From contig CALFYV010000420.1 in the NCBI GenBank assembly GCA_937952395.1, forward strand, positions 1 through 11,275: a DNA stretch of 11,275 nucleotides, read 5' to 3'. How positions within the stretch are numbered: position 1 is the stretch's first letter; every line of letters begins with the position of its first letter. This DNA is from an uncultured Bacteriovoracaceae bacterium (lineage in GTDB: Bacteria; Bdellovibrionota; Bacteriovoracia; Bacteriovoracales; Bacteriovoracaceae). Below the pieces are notes generated by a model. The model made no database searches. It saw only the letters and a program-made list of their open reading frames with translations, and had not been told where the DNA came from. The position numbers were made by a program, and so were the translations under genes. Of this stretch, positions 1 through 6,081 are shown in pieces.

Positions 1-2
1 TC

Positions 3-494
3 GTAATCGTATTTACGGGAAATAGTATCCTTGATACTAATATTATCATTCTTATGCAATGTGTCCATGCGGTTGGAAATGGAAGTAGGGCAACAGTAGC
101 TTTAAGAGATACGTTTGCTCAAATTACCCCCCTTGGTTCGGTTTCAATCCCTAACCCTCAAGGTTTCGGCGGTGGATTCCAACCTGTTGGTATTGGTAGA
201 ACGACAACAGGTGATGTTATCGTTGCTGTTTTTGCTGGTGGATATACTGATATTGTAATCAGTCTTTGTCACCGCTCATATGTGACTTCTAATATTGTTC
301 AACAGATTCAATATGCACTTCAGTTCAATTCGATGTTCAATGTTTGTGGATATGGAAGTATTGGAACGCAACAAGGTGAATCAGTGCAACTAGTTTTTGG
401 TGGTGGGTTTGGACCTCCAACTCAAATAGCTTTATATCCGACCCCAATTATTAATGCCAATTGTGGGCAACAACAATTTCCCCCTTATTACTAG
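3..494 (+). CDS. Secreted-looking Gly/Gln-rich protein, 5'-truncated by window edge
   Basis: The frame is open from the first bases of the window, so this is the C-terminal 163 residues of a longer protein. The first visible ATG (position 54) is probably an internal Met, because the upstream codons read as normal protein and there is no ribosome-binding site before it. The visible part is rich in Gly, Gln, Asn, Val and Ile, with runs such as GFGGGF and FGGGFGPP and alternating hydrophobic residues that suggest beta structure. There are four Cys (in MQC, SLCHR, NVCGYG and NANCGQQQ), an even number that would suit disulfides outside the cytoplasm. The C-terminus ends FPPYY. I recognise no family. 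The composition resembles the tail of the Gly-rich secreted protein at 6082-7863, but no alignable repeat is evident. A strong terminator follows the stop codon. Coding status is likely; function is unknown. Confidence 0.7.
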   Translation, partial: VIVFTGNSILDTNIIILMQCVHAVGNGSRATVALRDTFAQITPLGSVSIPNPQGFGGGFQPVGIGRTTTGDVIVAVFAGGYTDIVISLCHRSYVTSNIVQQIQYALQFNSMFNVCGYGSIGTQQGESVQLVFGGGFGPPTQIALYPTPIINANCGQQQFPPYY

Positions 495-528
495 AAAGTA
501 ATAAGAAATAATATCTCTCCCCTCGTCC

Positions 529-558
529 AAAATAAGGCTTCAACAGAAGCCTTATTTT
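529..558. terminator. Bidirectional intrinsic terminator
   Basis: A perfect hairpin: a 13-bp stem (529-541 paired with 546-558, core AATAAGGCTTC / GAAGCCTTATT) around the four-base loop AACA. It has a T-run on the + side and A's upstream that become a T-run on the - strand. It sits between the convergent stop codons of the Gly-rich protein (494) and the amidase. The amidase TAA (558-560) touches the last stem base, so it can serve both transcripts. Confidence 0.9.
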
Positions 559-1313
559 TATAATAAAGGAATCGAGGCAATTGAATTATTATGGGCAGTG
601 AAATCATTAACCCCATTAGCAACAGAGTTTGCATAGGTATCTAGGAATTGTTGAGTTGATATTTTTTGAGCTTCATTTTTATTGGATAAAAATCCAACCT
701 CTAAAAGAACCCCTGGCCTCTTCGATAAAGCTAGAACATGAAAAAGCCCAGCTTTTATTCCTCGATCTTTCATGTGATAAGGCTTTCGAACATACTGTGC
801 TATTCGCCTATGTATCTTATCACTGAGTTTTTTGGATTGAGTCACTGTCTTATTCACCACTAAATCAATAAGAATTTTATTAATGATCTCATCAGAAGTC
901 GCAAAAATATTGTTTTCAAGGTTTTCGAGTTTTTTAACTGCTGCATCGTCATGATTATCTAGATAATATGTTTCAAAACCATGATATTTATTAATCTCGG
1001 ATGAATTGAAATGAATACTAATAAATAAATCCGCGTTAACCTTATCAGCAATTGCGGCCCTTTCAGCCAAATCAACAGTTCTATCAATACTTCTAGTTAA
1101 AAATACAGAGTGGGTAGGTGAAAGTTTTTTTTGAATAAGCTTAGCTAATTTTAAGGTAAGTTCTTTTTCATAAATATTTTGATTCTTTTCATCTTTGGCC
1201 ACAGCCCCTAATTCTTTTCCACCGTGCCCAGGGTCTAGCAAGATGGTTAAAGCACTTGCCTTGAATGATAAAATTAGAATAAAACCATATTTAATAAATC
1301 TTATCAATGACAT
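558..1313 (-). CDS. N-acetylmuramoyl-L-alanine amidase (Amidase_3), secreted
   Basis: A zinc amidase that cuts the bond between MurNAc and the L-Ala of the stem peptide, acting in the periplasm. From the ATG at 1313 it has 251 residues: a signal peptide (MSLIRFIKYGF..., cleavage predicted after ASA, residue 21), then one Amidase_3 domain with nothing added. Visible signatures are DPGHGG (zinc His30), the Glu of IYEKEL (about Glu49), SIHFNS (His101) and the catalytic Glu205 in LLEVGFLSNKNE. There is no AMIN, LysM or SPOR targeting domain. The frame is open further upstream (GTG at 1358, ATG at 1346), but those starts lack a ribosome-binding site and would put a hydrophilic stretch before the signal peptide; the 1313 ATG has AGGA just before it. 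It overlaps the end of the SpoIID-domain gene by 23 bp, so translational coupling is likely. Family call is firm; the precise start is moderately sure. Confidence 0.93.
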   Translation of the reverse strand: MSLIRFIKYGFILILSFKASALTILLDPGHGGKELGAVAKDEKNQNIYEKELTLKLAKLIQKKLSPTHSVFLTRSIDRTVDLAERAAIADKVNADLFISIHFNSSEINKYHGFETYYLDNHDDAAVKKLENLENNIFATSDEIINKILIDLVVNKTVTQSKKLSDKIHRRIAQYVRKPYHMKDRGIKAGLFHVLALSKRPGVLLEVGFLSNKNEAQKISTQQFLDTYANSVANGVNDFTAHNNSIASIPLL

Positions 1314-1752
1314 GTCCTGGAAAATAATGGGCCAAAATTTGTTCATAATTATAACCACGCTTAGCTAACTCGAGAGCTCCAAACTGACACATGCCTACAC
1401 CGTGACCATTTCCTTCACCGCTCAATCGGTATCCATTTCTATCATACTGTAAATGAAAATTATTAGAAGGCAGAATTTTTCTTCCTAGAACCTTACGTAA
1501 ATGGGTTTTACTAATAGTAAATAGATCCCCGTTTTTATAAAATCTAATAAAATCTTTTTCATTTTGGTCAGGAACAATTGTAATAGGTAATTTCATTTCA
1601 CTGTTTTGGAAGATTTTTGACCTTCCAAGATAATTGGTCGCAATCTCGTTTATCGAATTTTTAAAGCTAGCTTCATCTAAAAATGATTTCCAAGGCTTTA
1701 TTCCATGATTATGACAATAAGGACAATCAACGGCTTGATAACCTGCAACCAT
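1291..1752 (-). CDS. SpoIID-domain protein, C-terminal half (frameshifted from 1727-2452)
   Basis: This frame carries the C-terminal part of the SpoIID domain and continues the protein encoded at 1727-2452 after a one-base slip in a G run. It begins MVAGYQAVDCPYCHNHG, which is what follows VWGG in SpoIID proteins, and ends with the family hallmark GEGNGHGVGMCQFGALELA followed by YNYEQILAHYFPG. The ATG at 1752 directly abuts the G run and is probably not a real start: with eight instead of nine G's the codons read TGG GGG GGG ATG GTT and join both halves into one protein of about 387 residues. The stop overlaps the amidase start. The CPYC motif and nearby His could bind metal, as reported for some SpoIID enzymes, but that is inference. 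Confidence 0.88.
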   Translation of the reverse strand: MVAGYQAVDCPYCHNHGIKPWKSFLDEASFKNSINEIATNYLGRSKIFQNSEMKLPITIVPDQNEKDFIRFYKNGDLFTISKTHLRKVLGRKILPSNNFHLQYDRNGYRLSGEGNGHGVGMCQFGALELAKRGYNYEQILAHYFPGHVIDKIY

Positions 1753-2452
1753 CCCCCCCCCAGACCTGACTTGGTTTTAATGTTCTTCCACCACACTTGG
1801 AATGAAAAAAGGTCGGAGTTAGCTCGCCATTTTTAGTCAAAAGAATTTTACCTAAAGTTTCCTTGGCAGCTTTCTTAGTTGAATTAGATTCATCTAATAA
1901 AGTTCCATTCACCTGGTGCTTTTCAGAGTTTTCCAAATCGTAATATGATTCATGACCAAAATCTAGAGAGACTTGCTTTGATTGCATTTTATGATAAGCA
2001 TAAGTTCTAGCGGCGACTGCTTGCGCTTTTAAGGCTTCAATAGGCCAATCACTTCGCATCTCTTTTGAAAGAAGACTACTGATATAAGTCTCAAGGGATA
2101 TTTCATTAACTAAAGCACAACTATCTTGTTCTGGTGAAGTTACTAAAAGCAATTGCCCTCGATATTTTTGGTCATTCCAATCAATGACGCCGGAAAGTGT
2201 GCCCATGCTTGCGACCAATCTTGGTTTTTGAGTTGTTGCTTTACGAGTCGACTGACAATTAAACTTAATAATCTTTTTCCCATTGTATTGTTTTTTCAAA
2301 GGTTTTTTTAAATGCAAATTTTTATATAAATCAAATCCTTTCACCACAACTTCAGGCAAAGAACTGGCAATCAGCACATTGATTTTTGGTTCACTGGCAT
2401 TGCAATGAAGTGATAAAGAAAAAATAATGAAAAACAATCCTTGTAAACGCAA
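1727..2452 (-). CDS. SpoIID-domain lytic transglycosylase-like protein, N-terminal half (frameshifted)
   Basis: SpoIID enzymes cleave glycan strands from which stem peptides have been removed by an amidase. Visible parts: a signal peptide (MRLQGLFFIIFSLSLHCNAS), a SpoIID N-terminal region with ETYISSLLSKEM (candidate catalytic Glu131), EALKAQAVAARTYAYHKM at 139-156, then FFHSKCGGRT (216-224) and QVWGG (229-233). After VWGG the frame leaves the family pattern: it runs through a G9 tract (1753-1761), adds about ten unrelated residues and stops, losing the GHGVGMCQFGA region that lies in the other frame (1291-1752). The start is a TTG with a good ribosome-binding site (GAGGAA, 2456-2461). The codons on both sides look normal, so this is a recent slip, a phase-variable tract or a sequencing error rather than an old pseudogene. 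An adjacent amidase gene supports a joint role in peptidoglycan turnover. Confidence 0.9.
   Translation of the reverse strand: MRLQGLFFIIFSLSLHCNASEPKINVLIASSLPEVVVKGFDLYKNLHLKKPLKKQYNGKKIIKFNCQSTRKATTQKPRLVASMGTLSGVIDWNDQKYRGQLLLVTSPEQDSCALVNEISLETYISSLLSKEMRSDWPIEALKAQAVAARTYAYHKMQSKQVSLDFGHESYYDLENSEKHQVNGTLLDESNSTKKAAKETLGKILLTKNGELTPTFFHSKCGGRTLKPSQVWGGDGCRLSSR
1753..1761 (-). repeat. G9 homopolymer at the SpoIID frameshift
   Basis: Nine C's on the + strand, read as nine G's in the coding strand, within the codons for the VWGG motif. Removing one G restores the frame of the two SpoIID halves. Confidence 0.95.
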
Positions 2453-2455
2453 TAA

Positions 2456-2461
2456 TTCCTC
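2456..2461 (-). promoter_or_regulatory. Ribosome-binding site deciding the TTG start of the SpoIID-domain gene
   Basis: GAGGAA on the - strand, with GAGG five bases before the TTG at 2452. It supports a TTG start immediately before a convincing signal peptide. No ATG or GTG in a better position was seen. Confidence 0.7.
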
Positions 2462-2490
2462 GTCCTTGGAATTAACAGTACTACTATAGT

Positions 2491-2519
2491 ATTTTAGATT
2501 AGCTTTGCTTGAGACACAA
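2491..2519 (-). promoter_or_regulatory. Candidate sigma-70 promoter for the SpoIID-amidase operon
   Basis: On the - strand, TTGTGT (2514-2519; three of six to TTGACA), a 17-base spacer, and TAAAAT (2491-2496; five of six to TATAAT). A 10-bp perfect palindrome, TACTATAGTA (2482-2491), lies at the expected transcription start and could be an operator. It lies in the only gap upstream of the operon. Unsupported beyond sequence match. Confidence 0.35.
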
Positions 2520-2523
2520 TCTT

Positions 2524-3231
2524 TTAGTGACCGAGCTCTTTCATCACCTTTTGCATATCAGTCCAAGCTGTTTTTTTCATATTTGGATTGATTAGTAAAA
2601 ACTCGGGATTGAATAAAGGGCAAATAGTAAAATGAAATTCATTTATTTTTTCTTGATTAAGAATTCTTTTGAAAAACTGACCATGAATATTAGATAGACG
2701 TTCTTTCATATCCAAAATGATAGAAGATGAGTTGGCCCCAAGTGGAATCACAAATTCCGGTCTAAAATATAAAATTTCCTGATATAAAAACTCAAGCTCT
2801 TCATTTTTAGTGGAACAAAAACCCAACATAAAATCGCTTAGTTCAAGCTTCATGGCCTTAATCATCTTCGAAAATAAAACCGTTACCTCATCACTAAAAA
2901 AAACTTTTAATTGCTTCTCATAGCTATCAGTGGAGTCTACTGCCTCTTCTCTTTTCTTATCTGTCACGAACATAACTTTTATGGGGTTTTTTTGGTTTAA
3001 CTTATTAGAATTATCGGACAATAAGTATTTTGCTTCAGCAATTTTCTCACCAAAGAGCCTCACAGCCTTATCCTTTAGTTCTTCAGCTTCTATATATTTA
3101 ATTTTTTGTTGAATTTTGGCATTAAAAGAAACGGGCACAGACTTTTTAAAAACAATTTCCCCACCCTCGAACTGAATTTTCTCCTCCTTTTTAAGTTTTT
3201 CATGAGAGTACTGCTTGAATGACTCCACCAC
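2524..3231 (-). CDS. Uracil-DNA-glycosylase-superfamily-like protein, main open part
   Basis: The C-terminal half resembles family 4-type uracil-DNA glycosylases: a Rossmann-like strand (KVMFVTD, residues 85-91), RPEFVIPLGANSSSII (157-172), NIHGQFFKR (181-189), and a C-terminal NPEFLLINPNMKKTAW (208-223) followed by TDMQKVM, matching the family's HPSYLLRNP...W.DLQ. The His of that HPS motif is replaced by Asn, the N-terminal GEAPG-type loop is not recognisable (DKKREEA instead), and the 4Fe-4S cysteines are absent, so base-excision activity is doubtful. The first 80 residues are Lys/Glu-rich and hydrophilic. These coordinates start at a GTG (3231) with no clear ribosome-binding site, and are almost certainly not the natural N-terminus: the same frame continues upstream past a single TAG (3283-3285) to ATGs at 3390 and 3426. 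It may be a nonfunctional gene, a mis-sequenced one, or a diverged family with another role. It lies next to uvrC and a zinc-ribbon gene. Confidence 0.65.
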   Translation of the reverse strand: MVESFKQYSHEKLKKEEKIQFEGGEIVFKKSVPVSFNAKIQQKIKYIEAEELKDKAVRLFGEKIAEAKYLLSDNSNKLNQKNPIKVMFVTDKKREEAVDSTDSYEKQLKVFFSDEVTVLFSKMIKAMKLELSDFMLGFCSTKNEELEFLYQEILYFRPEFVIPLGANSSSIILDMKERLSNIHGQFFKRILNQEKINEFHFTICPLFNPEFLLINPNMKKTAWTDMQKVMKELGH

Positions 3232-3282
3232 CTTTTCTTTCTCGATAGGAATCTCGAAATCATCTACTGTCTGAGAGTCTGG

Positions 3283-3426
3283 CTACTGCACAAACTGCCA
3301 AGGAATATTGGCATAAAGAGCATCAGAAAAATTGACTTTATCTGAGGCGCCGCGCAATTGGGTTAATGCTTCTTTATAAAAATCTTTCATGAAGTGCGTA
3401 TAACATAGCTGTACTCTTTTTCCCAT
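3283..3426 (-). pseudogene. 5' fragment of the UDG-like gene, ended by an in-frame TAG
   Basis: From the ATG at 3426 the frame reads MGKRVQLCYTHFMKDFYKEA and on to ANIPWQFVQ, then TAG at 3283-3285, then PDSQTVDDFEIPIEKEK directly into the GTG at 3231 with no further stop. Codons on both sides look like ordinary protein, so one substitution (for example CAG to TAG) probably separates the fragment from the 2524-3231 part. Restored, the protein would have about 300 residues from 3426, or about 288 from the second ATG (3390). The 3426 start has GTGGA upstream and a possible -10 (TATATT, 3446-3451), so I prefer it. Short length limits certainty. Confidence 0.55.
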
Positions 3427-3445
3427 TAAGAATTCCACAATTCAG

Positions 3446-3451
3446 AATATA
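3446..3451 (-). promoter_or_regulatory. Possible -10 element for the UDG-like gene
   Basis: TATATT on the - strand (five of six to TATAAT), which would place transcription start about 12 bases before the ATG at 3426. No good -35 is visible at 16-18 bases, so this is weak. Confidence 0.25.
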
Positions 3452-3494
3452 AAGTTGCTGCGAGTTAAAGCCGAAATACTTAATAGTAGGTATT

Positions 3495-3501
3495 GAGGAG
3501 G
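3495..3501 (+). promoter_or_regulatory. Strong ribosome-binding site of the small zinc-ribbon gene
   Basis: GAGGAGG, a near-perfect anti-Shine-Dalgarno match, seven bases before the ATG at 3509. It is the main evidence that this 68-residue frame is a real gene. Confidence 0.85.
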
Positions 3502-3508
3502 AAAACAG

Positions 3509-3715
3509 ATGGATTCGGATATCAAATTTGAAAAGTTCGAGGATTACTACGGTTCTATTGATGAGGTGAAGCGCACCATTGATGAATGCAAAATCTGTGG
3601 TTCAAAACTCCTTTTAAGCCACCTACCCGATTATAAAAATCTTATTGTTCAAGAAACCGCTCGCTGTATGGAATGCGGTGAAGGCAATAGAAAAATGATT
3701 CATGTCCTTAATTAA
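3509..3715 (+). CDS. Small zinc-ribbon protein (68 aa)
   Basis: The protein has two CxxC knuckles, ECKICGSKL (residues 27-35) and RCMECGEG (52-59), about 25 residues apart, the geometry of a single zinc-ribbon fold. The N-terminal 25 residues are acidic and probably helical. There is no signal peptide, so it should be cytoplasmic. Zinc ribbons of this size usually bind nucleic acid or serve as protein-protein adaptors; the sequence does not say which. The start is fixed by a strong GAGGAGG. The gene is divergent from the UDG-like gene, and its 3' end overlaps the end of uvrC by 8 bp, with no terminator between. No named family recognised. Confidence 0.85.
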   Translation: MDSDIKFEKFEDYYGSIDEVKRTIDECKICGSKLLLSHLPDYKNLIVQETARCMECGEGNRKMIHVLN

Positions 3716-5597
3716 GTCCATTTAAATAAGTATTTATCTTCTGTGCAATTTTGTGAGAAATGCCTAATAAGTTCATTAACTCTTGAACATTAAGCACAGA
3801 TAATGTTTCAATATCAAACTTAGGGTGAGAAAGAATTTTCTGTTTAATCTTGGGGCCTATTCCATCTATCTCATCCAACCATGAAGTCATTATTCTGTTC
3901 TTTTCTTCTTTGTGATGAAGTTTACGAGAAAAACGGTGCGCTTCATCTCTCATGGCCACACACAACTTCAAAAGCGATGGACTTTTATTTAAAGAGTAAG
4001 AATTGGACCTATTGGGAATAACCAATCTTTCTTCAAGTTTTTGATTATCTTTAAGGTAGTTCTTTTCAGTCAAAGTTTTGGCCTTAGCTATGCCCACAAC
4101 TGGAATACTGATCTCTAGCTCTTTTAAAATTTTAAGCACACTACTGACTTGTGCTTTACCCCCATCAATTAAAAATAAATCTGGAAGATTTCCTTTTTTA
4201 ACTCTCCTTCCAATCACCTCTTTCAGCATAGCAAAATCATTATTGCCTTCAGGACGAGTTTCTAGATGATAATAACGATACAGTTTGGGTTCCGCTCTGC
4301 CTTCCAAATAAACAATTTGAGAAGCAGTCGGAGACCTGCCTTGCCAAATGGCAATATCATAGCATTCAATAATTCGAGGGCGTTCTTTCAAGTTTAAAAG
4401 TTCTTGTAATTTATTTAATGCCATATACATACTATCTTGATTTTCAAAGCGCACTCGTTGCGACTCTTCAGCATGCCTGGTTGTTGTTTTAACTAAACTC
4501 AAATATTTCCCTTTTGCAGGTTTGATCACAACTTTTTTTAATTTTTCCAACGCTAACGATTGGTTCAGAGCTGTTGAAAAAATATCTAGATTTTCCCTAG
4601 AGAGATCCAAATAAATTTTTCCGGGCAGGAGCTCCGATGTCTGGGTATAATACTGCATTAAATAAAGAATAACTTCATTTTCGAGATCTTCAATATGGTG
4701 TGAACCAATAAAATGAAAATTCTTATGCCCTAACATCACACCATTGCGAATCATATAAATACTAATATCAATTTCTTCTTTACCGGCATAAAATCCGACT
4801 ACATCTAAATCTTTTTCTTGGATTAGCTCCACACTCTGTTTGCTATAAGATTCAACAAAGCGATTAAGGTCTTCAATATGATCACGTAATATCCCTGCTT
4901 TCTCGAATTGCTCATTTTCTGAACACTCCAACATCTTTTTTTCTATGAGTTTAATAGTTGCGTTAGCTTTAGATTTGCTTTTAAAAAAATCTGTTGCATT
5001 TTTCAAGTCAACAGCATACTGCTCACTATCAATATAACCAACACAAGGGGCACTACATTGACCCATTTGATAAAGTAAACATGGTTTTTTACGACGGTTG
5101 AACTCTGCCAAAGAACAATCCCTTAAACAAAACGATTTGGTTAAAATACGACTGATTAGTGAAATATTGATTCCCAAAGGAAAAGGGCCAAAAAAAAGTC
5201 GCCCCTTTTTTTTCTGTGGACGGCGTAAATACTTGAGCCTTGGAAACGGTTCATCCATATCAACTATTAAATAAGGATAGGATTTATCATCTCGCATCCT
5301 GATATTGTATTTAGGGGTATATTCTTTAATTAAATTGTTTTCTAGAACTAAGGCTTCAGCTTCACTTTCAGTCATCACAAAATCAAAATCTTTAACGTGG
5401 CTAATTAAAAACTGTGTTTTTAGAGACTTAGCGGAATTGTCAAAATAACTTCGTACTCTCGAAGTTAAATTTTTGGCCTTACCAACGTAAATTATTTTGC
5501 TATGATGATCCTTCATGAGATAGCAACCAGCCCCTTTAGGTAGGGTTTTTGCTTTTTCAAGAAGATGAATAAGTATTTTACTTTGTTTTAAAGTCAT
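3708..5597 (-). CDS. uvrC: UvrABC excinuclease subunit C
   Basis: UvrC makes the 3' and 5' incisions around bulky DNA lesions located by UvrA and UvrB. At 629 residues it is full length. Domains in order: N-terminal GIY-YIG nuclease (about 18-100; GAGCYLMKD, IIYVGKAKNL, Glu86 in LVLENNLIKEY); a Cys-rich region with the four ligands of the UvrC iron-sulfur cluster (Cys161, 173, 181, 185; compare QCSAPC); a UVR motif that pairs with UvrB (about 214-249); an RNase H-like nuclease domain (ECYDIAIWQG with Asp414, LIDGG with Asp478, DEAHRF with His554); and two C-terminal helix-hairpin-helix motifs (about 571-629; EIDGIGPKIKQKIL and LLGISHKIAQKI). All key residues seen are kept. The ATG at 5597 has only a weak ribosome-binding site. 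It diverges from the zinc-ribbon/Tudor gene at 5676 over a 78-bp gap. Intact and very likely functional. Confidence 0.98.
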   Translation of the reverse strand: MTLKQSKILIHLLEKAKTLPKGAGCYLMKDHHSKIIYVGKAKNLTSRVRSYFDNSAKSLKTQFLISHVKDFDFVMTESEAEALVLENNLIKEYTPKYNIRMRDDKSYPYLIVDMDEPFPRLKYLRRPQKKKGRLFFGPFPLGINISLISRILTKSFCLRDCSLAEFNRRKKPCLLYQMGQCSAPCVGYIDSEQYAVDLKNATDFFKSKSKANATIKLIEKKMLECSENEQFEKAGILRDHIEDLNRFVESYSKQSVELIQEKDLDVVGFYAGKEEIDISIYMIRNGVMLGHKNFHFIGSHHIEDLENEVILYLMQYYTQTSELLPGKIYLDLSRENLDIFSTALNQSLALEKLKKVVIKPAKGKYLSLVKTTTRHAEESQRVRFENQDSMYMALNKLQELLNLKERPRIIECYDIAIWQGRSPTASQIVYLEGRAEPKLYRYYHLETRPEGNNDFAMLKEVIGRRVKKGNLPDLFLIDGGKAQVSSVLKILKELEISIPVVGIAKAKTLTEKNYLKDNQKLEERLVIPNRSNSYSLNKSPSLLKLCVAMRDEAHRFSRKLHHKEEKNRIMTSWLDEIDGIGPKIKQKILSHPKFDIETLSVLNVQELMNLLGISHKIAQKINTYLNGLN

Positions 5598-5675
5598 TAC
5601 TCTATTGATATACTATTCTGACAATAAAAATAAGATCTAAAATATAGATTTTGAAGAACAACCAAAGGAACTCAA

Positions 5676-6080
5676 ATGACCGATTATGCTGTAGGCAAAG
5701 ATGTTTTAAGTTACTGTAATGCCTGTAAACTCACTCTTTCTCATACCGTAGTCGCCATGAGAGATACTAAGACGATCGCTAAAGTTCAGTGTAATACTTG
5801 CCAAGCCCTTCATGCTTTTCGTTCAAAATCTCAAGCCAGAACAACTGCCAAGAAAACTCGAAGCAAAGCTCATATCGTTCCCGTTGATCAACTTTGGAAA
5901 GATGCCATGAGCACAACTAATAAAAAATCAGTAGCCTATAGTATCCGCACTAAATTTAACGTGGGTGATATTATTGATCATAGTAAATTTGGTCCAGGCA
6001 TTGTCCAAGCTTTCAGTGATAATGATAAAATTGAAGTTTTATTTAATAGTGATATCAGAGTTCTGGTGCACAACAAGTAA
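5676..6080 (+). CDS. Zinc-ribbon protein with C-terminal PcrA/UvrD-like Tudor segment
   Basis: 134 residues. The N-terminal part is a zinc ribbon with YCNACK (residues 13-18) and QCNTCQ (38-43). A basic Lys/Arg/Thr/Ala linker follows (about 50-66). The C-terminus, FNVGDIIDHSKFGPGIV (94-110) then KIEVLFNSDIRVLV (118-131), fits the GD-hydrophobic-x-H..FG.G.V pattern of the small Tudor-like barrel at the end of PcrA/UvrD helicases and of related RNA-polymerase-binding modules. Family knowledge: in PcrA that domain contacts RNA polymerase. Inference: this may be a small cytoplasmic protein acting on RNA polymerase or nucleic acid, possibly linked to repair through its divergent neighbour uvrC. 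The start has a good ribosome-binding site (AAGGAA, six bases before ATG). It ends one base before the convergent secreted-protein gene. Confidence 0.85.
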   Translation: MTDYAVGKDVLSYCNACKLTLSHTVVAMRDTKTIAKVQCNTCQALHAFRSKSQARTTAKKTRSKAHIVPVDQLWKDAMSTTNKKSVAYSIRTKFNVGDIIDHSKFGPGIVQAFSDNDKIEVLFNSDIRVLVHNK

Positions 6081-6081
6081 A

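Noticed and set aside
629..826. Open frame on the + strand inside the amidase gene
   Set aside because: Antisense to a gene with all catalytic motifs; no start signal.
5632..5652. Short inverted repeat (ATCTA / TAGAT) between uvrC and the Tudor gene
   Set aside because: Five Watson-Crick pairs extended only by a wobble and A-T pairs; too weak to call an operator or terminator.
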